NCBI GenBank assembly: GCA_027314605.1
Contig: DAHVAM010000005.1
Span: 261 to 36,399 of the forward strand
Reading direction: 5' to 3'
Source of the DNA: Microcaldota archaeon
Lineage (GTDB): Archaea > Micrarchaeota > Micrarchaeia > Micrarchaeales > CABMGC01
DNA length: 36,139 bases
Each line of letters begins with the position of its first letter. The first letter of the stretch is position 1. The position numbers and the translations under genes were made by a program. Under the pieces are notes generated by a model that was not told the DNA's origin, made no database searches, and worked only from the letters and a program-made list of their open reading frames with translations. Positions 29,065 to 36,139 of the stretch are shown here, in pieces.

Positions 29065-29511
29065 CTACGCAGAAGGGGATACGCGCATGATAGGCAATAA
29101 TAAAGAGCACTGGTGCTCCCGCCGGGATTTGAACCCGGGTTGCGGGGTTGAAAGCCCCGATCCAGCGCAATTTCTACAACGTGTTGCTCCCGACCCATTA
29201 CAAGAAGGACATACGCCCTTTACTATTTTTTCAACTTTTACTGTCTTTTGTCCGTTGCATTTTTGGCACGTTTTTGCACCTGTTCCGTTGCATTCTGAAC
29301 AGTCCTTTTCAAAAAGTTTTTCAAGCGGCATTCCGATTTCTCTTATTGTGTGCCAAAATTTATTAAGAACGTAAATAGCGATAGCACCGAGTATCGCTAC
29401 AATTACGCCCACTATGACTTCTGTTATCACTTCCGAACTACTGAACAATTGCATAAGGATTTGAATAGACATATGCTCTTTGTCTATTGGGAGGTTGTTA
29501 TTTTTAAGCAT
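29065..29511 (-). CDS. Membrane-anchored DnaJ-type zinc-finger protein; C-terminus chimeric across att
   Basis: TM segment VITEVIVGVIVAILGAIAIYVL; CSECNGTG, CQKCNGQK, CPSCNGSG, CRNCAGSG; terminal LSTPQPGFKSRREHQ is encoded by the tRNA remnant and the last residues by flanking DNA. Confidence 0.7.
   Translation of the reverse strand: MLKNNNLPIDKEHMSIQILMQLFSSSEVITEVIVGVIVAILGAIAIYVLNKFWHTIREIGMPLEKLFEKDCSECNGTGAKTCQKCNGQKTVKVEKIVKGVCPSCNGSGATRCRNCAGSGLSTPQPGFKSRREHQCSLLLPIMRVSPSA
29113..29158. repeat. att repeat distal to the tRNA: truncated tRNA-Glu 3' portion
   Basis: GTGCTCCCGCCGGGATTTGAACCCGGGTTGCGGGGTTGAAAGCCCC, identical to 31732-31777; lacks the tRNA 5' half. Confidence 0.95.
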
Positions 29512-29523
29512 TTACATGCCGTT

Positions 29524-29625
29524 TTCCTTGGGTCGCCAATCTCTATCACTTGCTTGCGCAAGCTCACGAGGTGGCTCCCTGTCGCTCCAACGAGCTTTAA
29601 GCTAGCAACCTAGCAGTTCAAGGAA
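29524..29625. other. Hairpin-rich noncoding segment
   Basis: TTCCTTG (29524-29530)/CAAGGAA (29619-29625) can close a domain containing GCTTGCGCAAGC (29552-29563) and GCTAG-CAAC-CTAGC (29601-29614). Confidence 0.45.
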
Positions 29626-29675
29626 CCTTTACGCCGTTTTGCAGGGGGGGTCAAAACAGCTTTTTGGGAAGCCTA

Positions 29676-29714
29676 GCCCGCCGAGCGTCGCCGAAGGCGA
29701 CTATTAGGGCGGGC
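29676..29714. other. Nested GC-rich stem-loop
   Basis: Outer GCCCGCC (29676-29682)/GGCGGGC (29708-29714); inner GTCGCC-GAA-GGCGAC (29687-29701). Confidence 0.55.
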
Positions 29715-29879
29715 GACGGCTTACTCCACATGACTTTTAGAAAAGTATGACAAAATCGGGTTTTTACCACTGATGGGGAGTCTTTCGACGACAAACGGCC
29801 TAAAAGTTTGCCAAAAAGGGGCATTTTACTCCCTACGAATGGGTGAAATACCCCCTACGTCCTACCTTTTGGGCAGGAG

Positions 29880-29897
29880 ATAAGTATTTATACTTAT
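29880..29897. promoter_or_regulatory. Palindromic operator-like site overlapping a TATA element
   Basis: ATAAGTA-TTTA-TACTTAT, 7-bp perfect arms, about 28 nt upstream of ATG 29916. Confidence 0.6.
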
Positions 29898-29915
29898 TCT
29901 ACCCAATATACTTAG

Positions 29916-30149
29916 ATGGTTAGAATGACGAACATGACACTGGCTGTACCTGACGAGCTTATGGCTGTAATGAAGAAGCACAAGGAGATAAAGTGGAGCG
30001 AAGTGGCGCGGGAGGCACTGGCAGAGAAGGCAGATGAGTTGAAGCTTATGGATCAACTCCTCTCAAAGAGCAAGCTGACTGAGAAGGATGCGATAGAGAT
30101 AGGTAGGAAGATAAACGAAGCGGTGGCAAGAAGGCATGGATTGCTATGA
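29916..30149 (+). CDS. VapB-like antitoxin
   Basis: 77 aa; MTNMTLAVPDELMAVMKKHKEIKWSEVAREALAEKADELKLMDQLL; 4-nt overlap with a PIN ORF. Confidence 0.82.
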   Translation: MVRMTNMTLAVPDELMAVMKKHKEIKWSEVAREALAEKADELKLMDQLLSKSKLTEKDAIEIGRKINEAVARRHGLL

Positions 30150-30553
30150 TGGTTGTCATAGATGCGAACGCCGTTATCTCAGCACTGCTTAAGGACGGAA
30201 AATCGCGTCAGATAATAGTAAGCGGCAAGTTTAGCTTGGTAGCTCCGGACTACCTAAGCGATGAACTTTACAGGCATAAAAAGTACATAGCGGAAAAGGC
30301 TGGAATATCTGAAGGCGCGGTGGAGCTATTAATCGTCCTGTTGTTAAGGAGAATCAGAATTGTGCCTAGCGCTGAATACAAAGGCAAGATGGCCGAAGCG
30401 GTGAAATTGATTGAAAATGATGTAAGGGATGCCCCTTATGTGGCTTGCTGTATGGCATTGAAATGTGATGGCATCTGGACTAATGATTCTGATTATGACG
30501 ACAAAAAAGGCATAAGAGTGTTCAAGACTGAATATTTGATGAAGTTGCTCTGA
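30146..30553 (+). CDS. PIN-domain protein, VapC-like toxin
   Basis: MVVIDANAVISALLKDGKSRQ...LVAPDYLSDEL...WTNDSDYDDKKGIRVFKTEYL; acidic PIN residues. Confidence 0.85.
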   Translation: MMVVIDANAVISALLKDGKSRQIIVSGKFSLVAPDYLSDELYRHKKYIAEKAGISEGAVELLIVLLLRRIRIVPSAEYKGKMAEAVKLIENDVRDAPYVACCMALKCDGIWTNDSDYDDKKGIRVFKTEYLMKLL

Positions 30554-30578
30554 CTGAGATAGGGAGACATTGAAAAGT

Positions 30579-30595
30579 ATCTATAAAGTATAGAT
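30579..30595. promoter_or_regulatory. Palindromic operator-like site overlapping a TATA element
   Basis: ATCTAT-AAAGT-ATAGAT, perfect 6-bp arms, centred about 24 nt before ATG 30611. Confidence 0.5.
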
Positions 30596-30610
30596 TTTGC
30601 GGTTGGTAAT

Positions 30611-30892
30611 ATGGGAGATAGGTACAACAAGAAGAAAGCTTTTGAAAGAATAAAGCAAATGGCGAAGAAGCGAGATAGGAAGCATGGCAGGCTTAGCCAG
30701 AAGGAGATAGTTAAGGAAGTTATGGCGGTTAGACATGGAAAGGCATCCAAGTTGGCTACAGCATTGGAGAACCTAATCAAGATAGATAATGAACAAGTCA
30801 CTAGTGCTACATGGGGGAAGCACGGCAGAAGATGGGATAAGGCAAAGGAGGAGGCAGTTAAGGCACTTCGAGCATATAAGGGAACTCATTGA
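30611..30892 (+). CDS. Hypothetical small basic protein
   Basis: 93 aa Lys/Arg-rich MGDRYNKKKAFERIKQMAKKRDRKHGRLSQKEIVKEVMAVRHGKASKLATALENL...; promoter at leaderless distance. Confidence 0.65.
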   Translation: MGDRYNKKKAFERIKQMAKKRDRKHGRLSQKEIVKEVMAVRHGKASKLATALENLIKIDNEQVTSATWGKHGRRWDKAKEEAVKALRAYKGTH

Positions 30893-31665
30893 AGAGATTT
30901 CTTAATCCGTTCTGCTTGTTCTATTGAGAAGGTCTTGTCTATCTCCTTGTAAAGCTCCTGCTTGGCAGTGCTCATGTAGGTCAGCGTTACCGCTGTTGCC
31001 CTGTGGCGCGCAAACTTGGCTGTAAGGAGGATATTGCCGTTTGTCTGCCTAGAGAAGCTGGTTATGGCATAGTGGCGCAGGCTATGCGTTGTAAGCCTAT
31101 CCAGGCTTCTAGGAGTCCTGTCGTAGTTGGTTTCATCGCTACTGTGCCATAGACCTTGTCCAGCCCTGCTCGCTGGACGTAGAACCTGAACCTGTTTCTA
31201 ACGTAGTTCTTGCTTAGGTATTGCTCATTCCTTTCGCTGTAATAGCCCTCTTCTTTGAAGAAGAGATAGCCCACAGATGACTCGATTTGCTTGTTGTTTG
31301 GCTTGATATATTCAAGCGTTTGCCTGAATAGAGGTATAGGTATTATGAGTATGTCTAATGTGTTTGACTTCTCGCTCTTTATAGTAAGTTCTCTTGTTTG
31401 AAAATCTATATCTTTTATGTTAAGTTTTACCGCTTCTCCTACTCTTAGACCAAGCTGCGCTTGATAGGAAAAGAGCAGTCGAAGTTTTGGGTTGTCTATT
31501 ACCCTAAAGAACGTCTGCACCTCCTGTTCGGTAAAGCCTTTGTTGAGGCTACCGTATTTAGGAGTTGATTCTTTGCGAACTTCTTTAGGAATTGTTTATG
31601 GACAATCTTCTTTATCAGTTTAATCTGATGATGAGTAAGCGTTGGTAGAACCAAATAAAGGCTGT
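30886..31665 (-). pseudogene. Tyrosine recombinase/integrase, interrupted by at least two frameshifts
   Basis: Parts in different frames: LTHHQIKLIKKIVHKQFLKKFAK / ESTPKYGSLNKGFTEQEVQTFFRVIDN...AQLGLRVGEAVKLNIKDID...RAGLDKVYGT / DETNYDRTPRSLDRLTTHSLRHYAITSFSRQTNGNILLTAKFARHRATAVTLTYMSTAKQELYKEI. Upstream boundary approximate. Confidence 0.87.
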
Positions 31666-31731
31666 TGATAAGCCTTTAGTATTCGGTTTGCTTTTCGGAT
31701 TTGAACCCACGACTATCGTCGTGAATTTTGA

Positions 31732-31777
31732 GTGCTCCCGCCGGGATTTGAACCCGGGTTGCGGGGTTGAAAGCCCC
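31732..31777. repeat. att repeat within intact tRNA-Glu
   Basis: Same 46-bp sequence as 29113-29158, here continuing into the complete tRNA. Confidence 0.95.
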
Positions 31778-31807
31778 ACGTCCTTGGCCGAGCTAGACGA
31801 CAGGAGC
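31733..31807 (-). tRNA. tRNA-Glu(TTC)
   Basis: Reverse strand GCTCCTGTCGTCTAGCTCGGCCAAGGACGTGGGGCTTTCAACCCCGCAACCCGGGTTCAAATCCCGGCGGGAGCA; acceptor pairs (one G-U), anticodon loop TTTCAAC. Confidence 0.96.
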
Positions 31808-31874
31808 AGCGCTATAGATACGCTGGTTGTGGTATAAATATATGTTTACTTATTAATTGTTGTAGGGTGCGTGG

Positions 31875-32492
31875 TTGAAGGGAGTGCTTATCTGCCTTGA
31901 GGGGATCGACGGCGCGGGAAAGAACACCCAGGCCGAGATGCTCGCCAAAAGGCTTGGCAGTGACATGACTATTCGCAAGTACAGTTATCCGGATTACAAG
32001 TCAAGGTACGGGAAGATCATAAGGGAGTATCTTGACAAGAAGATCGAGATGGAGATGGACGAGTTCTTCTTCCTGCAGGTGCTTGACAAGCAGAAAGACA
32101 GGCCTTCCATAGAGAAGCAGTTGATGGAAGGAGAGGTATTGATAATGGACAGGTACGTATACTCGCATATCGCCTATGAAAGCGCGGGTGGTTTTGATTA
32201 CGAGGCTGCGAAGGAAATCGTGGAGTTCTCAAAGATGCCTAACCCCGACATAGTGATCTATCTTGATGTCGCGGCAGATGTTTCGATGGAAAGGAAGCAT
32301 AAGCAGCACTCCGGGAAACTTGACAGGCTTGAGGCTATGTCGTCATATCTTAACAAAGTAAGGGAGGTTTATGATAGACTTTACCATGAGAGATACGGCA
32401 CTGGGAATTGGATAAAGATAGACGCCTCCAAAAATCCTGCAGAAATACACGAAGAGATATATATGGAGGTCTGCAAGTTATTGGGAGTATAA
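31875..32492 (+). CDS. tmk: Thymidylate kinase
   Basis: LICLEGIDGAGKNTQAEMLAKRL, VLIMDRYVYSHIAYES, PDIVIYLDV. TTG start. Confidence 0.93.
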   Translation: MKGVLICLEGIDGAGKNTQAEMLAKRLGSDMTIRKYSYPDYKSRYGKIIREYLDKKIEMEMDEFFFLQVLDKQKDRPSIEKQLMEGEVLIMDRYVYSHIAYESAGGFDYEAAKEIVEFSKMPNPDIVIYLDVAADVSMERKHKQHSGKLDRLEAMSSYLNKVREVYDRLYHERYGTGNWIKIDASKNPAEIHEEIYMEVCKLLGV

Positions 32493-32505
32493 AAGAGGAG
32501 ATTTT

Positions 32506-32985
32506 GTGGTTGACAATAGACCGACCATGGACGAAGTGGCAATAGAGATGACGAGATCGATAGCCAAAAGAAGCTCGTGCTCAAAGAGGCAGGTCGGCGC
32601 AGTCATAACAAAGGGCGGCAGGATAATAAGCAGCGGCTATGCCGGCGCGCCTCCCGGAATGCCGCACTGCATCGATGATGGAGTCGGATGCCTCTTGGAT
32701 GCTAATGGAAAATGCATCCGCACCATACATGCGGAGCAAAATGCCATTGCTGTTGCGGCGAAGAATGGAATCTCACTTGAAGGAGGGGTTTTGTTTTGCA
32801 CGGTGCAGCCCTGTTATTCATGCGCCAAGCTCATAATTGCCGGAGGGATAAAGAAAGTCATATACACAGACGAGCCGAACCACAAGAGGGACCCTAGCCC
32901 GATAGATCTGTTCCAGAATGCAGGAATAGAGGTTGTGCATTGGGCCAATGCGAGTTACAAGCCTTTGCCGGATAAAGGCAACTAG
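32506..32985 (+). CDS. dCMP deaminase-like zinc deaminase
   Basis: RTIHAEQNAIAVAAKNG (HAE) and TVQPCYSCAKLIIAGGIKKVIY (PCxxC). Confidence 0.93.
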   Translation: MVDNRPTMDEVAIEMTRSIAKRSSCSKRQVGAVITKGGRIISSGYAGAPPGMPHCIDDGVGCLLDANGKCIRTIHAEQNAIAVAAKNGISLEGGVLFCTVQPCYSCAKLIIAGGIKKVIYTDEPNHKRDPSPIDLFQNAGIEVVHWANASYKPLPDKGN

Positions 32986-33557
32986 ACCTGTTTCTCCATT
33001 CCTCCCGTAGAGACCCTGCCCCCTTTCCATTGTCCTTCATAGGCTCGCTGGATGTCTCCAATGACCTGCAGGAAGACTATGTTTGCAAACCTTGCGCCAA
33101 GCTCTAGCCTGAACGGCCTGTTCCCCAGGTTTGAGAGTGCGAATGTCAATTCCCCGGTGTATCCTGGATCGGTCTTTGTCGCCATGAGATATATCCCGCA
33201 CCTCTGCAGTGTGCTGCGCGGATATACGTGAAGGGAGAGGTACATCGGCTCCGAGCCCTCTTCTATCTGTATCTTTTCTGCAGGCACGTTGAACTTCTCG
33301 ATCGTTTTCACAAGGACATAGTCCCCCGGCTTCATTGTTATCTCCTTGTCGCCTTTTTCTATGTCCGCTATCTTCTCGGTGTCGGAGCTTTTCCTGTCTG
33401 TCACGCCCAGGAAGCCCTCGCCTATTATCCTGTATATCTTGCCTGCCCTGATGTCTATGCCTACCCCCTCGGGATTCTGAACCTCCCTCTGGTCAAGGTT
33501 CTCCACAAGGTTGTACCTCTTGTTCAGCTCCAGTACCTTGAGCGTCGAGATTATCAT
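32982..33557 (-). CDS. dcd: dCTP deaminase/dUTPase-family protein
   Basis: GVGIDIRAGKIYRI, SLHVYPRSTLQRCGIYLMATKTDPGYTGELTFALSNLG. Confidence 0.87.
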   Translation of the reverse strand: MIISTLKVLELNKRYNLVENLDQREVQNPEGVGIDIRAGKIYRIIGEGFLGVTDRKSSDTEKIADIEKGDKEITMKPGDYVLVKTIEKFNVPAEKIQIEEGSEPMYLSLHVYPRSTLQRCGIYLMATKTDPGYTGELTFALSNLGNRPFRLELGARFANIVFLQVIGDIQRAYEGQWKGGRVSTGGMEKQV

Positions 33558-35179
33558 TTGCTCATCTCCGCGTTTTGGTTGCCGCGCTTGTCCAGCTCTG
33601 CCAGTTTCTGGTCTATCCTCTTCTCGCTCTCAATTCTGGGAAGAGCATACTCGTTCATGTCAACCATCATGTACTCTACAAGTGCAGGATGCTTCTCCGC
33701 TATCAGGTTCCTCATCTGCTGCGCGATTTTCCTGTAGTCTGGATGTCCCTGCTTTATAGACCTTAGTTCTGTGAGATGGTGTGCCTCCCTGAGGTTCATC
33801 TTCATGTACCATCTCATCCTGAAGCCGCGTGGCACCACGTACTGCGCCTCGGAAGGGAAGTCCTTGGATATCTCGCCGTATGCCTGCTTTGCCTTCTTCA
33901 TCACTTCGTTGTAATCGCTTTCCAGCCCTATTTCGGCAAGCTCCGGAGGCGTGTCGAAGCCCAGGTTTGCCGTGAGCTGCTGTCTTTCCTGGCTGAGCTG
34001 CCTGTGCCTGTGGAGATCCCTGTATATCGCGTAGTTCGCGCACAGCTCGAATGTGTAGTAGATGTTTTCCAGCGCCCTGCCTGGCTTGTCCCTCCTGTTC
34101 CTCCTCTTCGAGAGGTAGTCCTTGACCAGCTTCTTCTTTCCCTCAAGGGCCATGTTCGCGACCTTTGATGAAATCTCCAGAGCTGTCATGTTTGAGTACG
34201 GGAAGAGCATCATCGTGAGTACCTTTGCCTCGCCGTCCTTGTCATAGTCTATGAGTCGTATGTACGGAGTCTCTTCGGCCACCTCCTTGTGGAACTGCCC
34301 AGAATACTGCCCCATCGTTTCCTTTGTTCCGGTTATGTATTCAGAGGCCTGAGACCTCTTCACGAACGCAGGTATGACCTTTGCGAGCTCCTCGTGCATC
34401 TCCTTTGCGAGCTGCCTGCCTTCCTCCAGATTGCTCGAGTAGATTTTTGTAAGCAGATATTCAAAGGCCCTGCCGTTTCCGTAGAGCCCTACGTTTGTCA
34501 GCCTGCCGCCTGGGAGCAGGTTCTTCAGTATGTCGCATGCCTTTGCCCTTGTGGCGCTCTCATATGCCCTGTCTGTCGCCTCAGGGTCTTTTGGCGTGAC
34601 CTTCTTGACATGCTCCTGCACTATGGGCAGCCATTTCGCATAAGAGGAGAATATCAGGTCCATTGTCTCTTCATAGAGCCTGGCGTGCTTCGATGCCATT
34701 ATCTTTGGGTCCCTGTACCAGAGATATCTGCCGTTGACCTGTTTGTCGAACAGTATGTATCGTGCGGATTTTTCAAGCGGAGAGATGCCGATTCTGGAGT
34801 CTGTGAGCAGGTCCCCGGCAATGCTTGAGATGTTCTCGCATGCTATGTGGACCCCGGCAAGCTCCGCTACAGAATCGTCGCCGTACCCTACGAGTATCCT
34901 CTGGTAGAAGTCCTCGGCGCGGTTTATTGCGAGTATCTGGTCTTCGTGATTTGTGGCATTGCCCATCGCAGCGGCCACATCCTTGTTCGGGATGAATTCG
35001 TCGAGCAGGAGCCTTCTTGCGCCCTTGTCGGATCTGCTGTATCTGGAGAAAAGCGTCCCTTTGATTACTTCGGGGAGGTTGGTAAGGACAAAGACGTTCC
35101 TCTCTACGCTTGAGAAATAGGGCTTGATTGTCTCTTTTTCCCTGTCAGTAAGATTCTCCTTGAAGTACTCCTCCTCCAC
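33554..35179 (-). CDS. thyX: FAD-dependent thymidylate synthase ThyX, long two-domain-like form
   Basis: 541 aa; C-terminal RDLHRHRQLSQERQQLTANLGFDTP resembles the ThyX signature; N-terminal half YGDDSVAELAGVHIACENISSIAGDLLTDSRIGISPLEKSARYILFD resembles a second ThyX-like domain. Confidence 0.87.
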   Translation of the reverse strand: MEEEYFKENLTDREKETIKPYFSSVERNVFVLTNLPEVIKGTLFSRYSRSDKGARRLLLDEFIPNKDVAAAMGNATNHEDQILAINRAEDFYQRILVGYGDDSVAELAGVHIACENISSIAGDLLTDSRIGISPLEKSARYILFDKQVNGRYLWYRDPKIMASKHARLYEETMDLIFSSYAKWLPIVQEHVKKVTPKDPEATDRAYESATRAKACDILKNLLPGGRLTNVGLYGNGRAFEYLLTKIYSSNLEEGRQLAKEMHEELAKVIPAFVKRSQASEYITGTKETMGQYSGQFHKEVAEETPYIRLIDYDKDGEAKVLTMMLFPYSNMTALEISSKVANMALEGKKKLVKDYLSKRRNRRDKPGRALENIYYTFELCANYAIYRDLHRHRQLSQERQQLTANLGFDTPPELAEIGLESDYNEVMKKAKQAYGEISKDFPSEAQYVVPRGFRMRWYMKMNLREAHHLTELRSIKQGHPDYRKIAQQMRNLIAEKHPALVEYMMVDMNEYALPRIESEKRIDQKLAELDKRGNQNAEMSK

Positions 35180-35256
35180 AGTAACACCACACCATAACGG
35201 TTTGGCGTTAAGTGATATAAAGCTAACTGCAGATCTAGGACACTATGTTACTATCT

Positions 35257-35541
35257 TTATCTCGAGAGGTCGTTGATTTCCTCTCTTGATGCGGACTCTT
35301 CCTTCGTTCCGGAGGGAGTTGAAACAAGCACTACGTCTCCAATGTTTTTCACGCTCTTGTAGAGTATGCTCTTCCTCTTGAGAAGCCCTGACGCATCTCC
35401 TCCCTTCACGCTCTTCCATGGAGTCATCAGCAATCTGCTTATCTCTCCCTTCTCGAGGTCGATTACTACGTCCTGCACGTCGCCAAGGTACTGCCCTGAA
35501 TCGCTATATACATCCATCCTGTATATTTCGGATATCTTCAT
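35257..35541 (-). CDS. PRC-barrel domain protein
   Basis: MKISEIYRMDVYSDSGQYLGDVQDVVIDLEKGEISRLLM; start ATG 35541 preferred over the 35784 extension. Confidence 0.78.
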   Translation of the reverse strand: MKISEIYRMDVYSDSGQYLGDVQDVVIDLEKGEISRLLMTPWKSVKGGDASGLLKRKSILYKSVKNIGDVVLVSTPSGTKEESASREEINDLSR

Positions 35542-35700
35542 TTTTTCACCAGTTCGCCGGAAGTATATGGCACCGAGTATTTTAAAAAGTTTTCCGTCGA
35601 AGCGTGTTTTGTGGACAATCGGAACTTCCAGTAAAAACCTAAAGTAGACCGATTCCTTTATTAAGTTTTGACTCCGGATAATATGCGGGAGGGGAATGAG

Positions 35701-35877
35701 ATGGAGGAAATTGGGAGAAGGAGGTACATAACGTGTGCCTACTGCGAGTCGAAGTTCGAGGAAACGGAGAGCTGGCTGGAGCATATACCGTGCCCTGAGG
35801 CGGGAAAGGCGGAAGGCGAGGGCCAGAGGGACATCTTCTCGGTGCAGGCCGCTGTTCCAAAATCGACGCGCAGGTAG
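35701..35877 (+). CDS. Small zinc-finger-like protein
   Basis: MEEIGRRRYITCAYCESKFEETESWLEHIPCPEAGKAEGEGQ; CxxC...HxxxC; GGAGGGG upstream of ATG 35701 (in-frame ATG 35683 is the alternative). Confidence 0.6.
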   Translation: MEEIGRRRYITCAYCESKFEETESWLEHIPCPEAGKAEGEGQRDIFSVQAAVPKSTRR

Positions 35878-35909
35878 AGATGCAGGCTGGCGACAGCGGC
35901 ATCAACAGT

Positions 35910-36139
35910 TTATTTTTCTTTTTCTATTCCAATCATATAATTCAAAAGGGACATTCTTACCGCAATGCCTCCGTGCGCCTGCTCAAAGTAAGCGGAGTTC
36001 GGAAGCTTGTCAAGTTCTGTCGGAATCTCTTCTATCCGGGGAAGGGGGTGCATGAGAATAAAGCCGTGGCGCGCGCGTTCTGCCTGATCCATCAATTGCC
36101 TACCCATACGGTAGTTGGAATACATTCCTTTCATGGATT
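35910..36139 (-). CDS. pyrB: Aspartate carbamoyltransferase catalytic subunit, C-terminal part (truncated by window edge)
   Basis: ARHGFILMHPLPRIEEIPTELDKLPNSAYFEQAHGGIAVRMSLLNYMIG; HPLPR motif. Confidence 0.92.
   Translation of the reverse strand, partial: SMKGMYSNYRMGRQLMDQAERARHGFILMHPLPRIEEIPTELDKLPNSAYFEQAHGGIAVRMSLLNYMIGIEKEK

Larger units (their letters stand above)
29113..31777. mobile_element. Small integrated element (about 2.6 kb) at the 3' end of tRNA-Glu(TTC)
   Basis: 46-bp perfect direct repeats (29113-29158 and 31732-31777); degraded tyrosine integrase adjacent to attL; VapBC-like pair, zinc-finger ORF and small basic protein inside. Confidence 0.85.

Noticed and set aside
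28862-29374. 170-aa forward ORF running from the dienelactone hydrolase across the att repeat
   Set aside because: CSRRDLNPGCGVES is the typical antisense translation of a tRNA; the start lies inside another gene and there is no domain.
1-36139. CRISPR arrays or cas genes
   Set aside because: No regularly spaced repeat array and no recognisable Cas protein in the ORFs.
1-36139. rRNA genes or transposase-type insertion sequences
   Set aside because: No rRNA-like sequence, transposase ORF or IS-type terminal inverted repeats were seen; only the tRNA-integrated element is supported.

Overview
The window is archaeal chromosome, probably from a DPANN-like (Micrarchaeota-type) lineage; that placement is inference from gene content and class III signal peptide style. 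It is gene-dense, with many leaderless-looking TATA promoters. Core content: a split-rpoB RNA polymerase operon (rpoH-rpoB''-rpoB'-rpoA'), trpS, a KaiC/RAD55-like ATPase, an HTH-grpE-dnaK-dnaJ heat-shock operon in which DnaJ lacks its C-terminal domains, glyA, a RimK-like ligase, a presenilin-like GxGD membrane protease, hisS, trxA, a histone, a pilin-like LamG protein, tpiA, rpoP, the rpl37ae-rrp42-rrp41-rrp4-sdo1-psmA exosome/proteasome superoperon, an Mrp/NBP35 ATPase, orc1/cdc6, a dienelactone hydrolase, and a dTTP-synthesis cluster (tmk, dCMP deaminase, dcd-like, long two-domain-like thyX), ending in partial pyrB. The strongest accessory feature is a very small (~2.6 kb) integrated element at 29113-31777. 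It is bounded by a 46-bp perfect direct repeat of the 3' half of tRNA-Glu(UUC). It carries a frameshifted tyrosine integrase, a VapBC-like toxin-antitoxin pair, a small basic protein, a membrane-anchored DnaJ-type zinc-finger ORF that reads through the attachment site into host DNA, and a hairpin-dense noncoding module. All calls come from reading the sequence and supplied ORFs; no database search was run.
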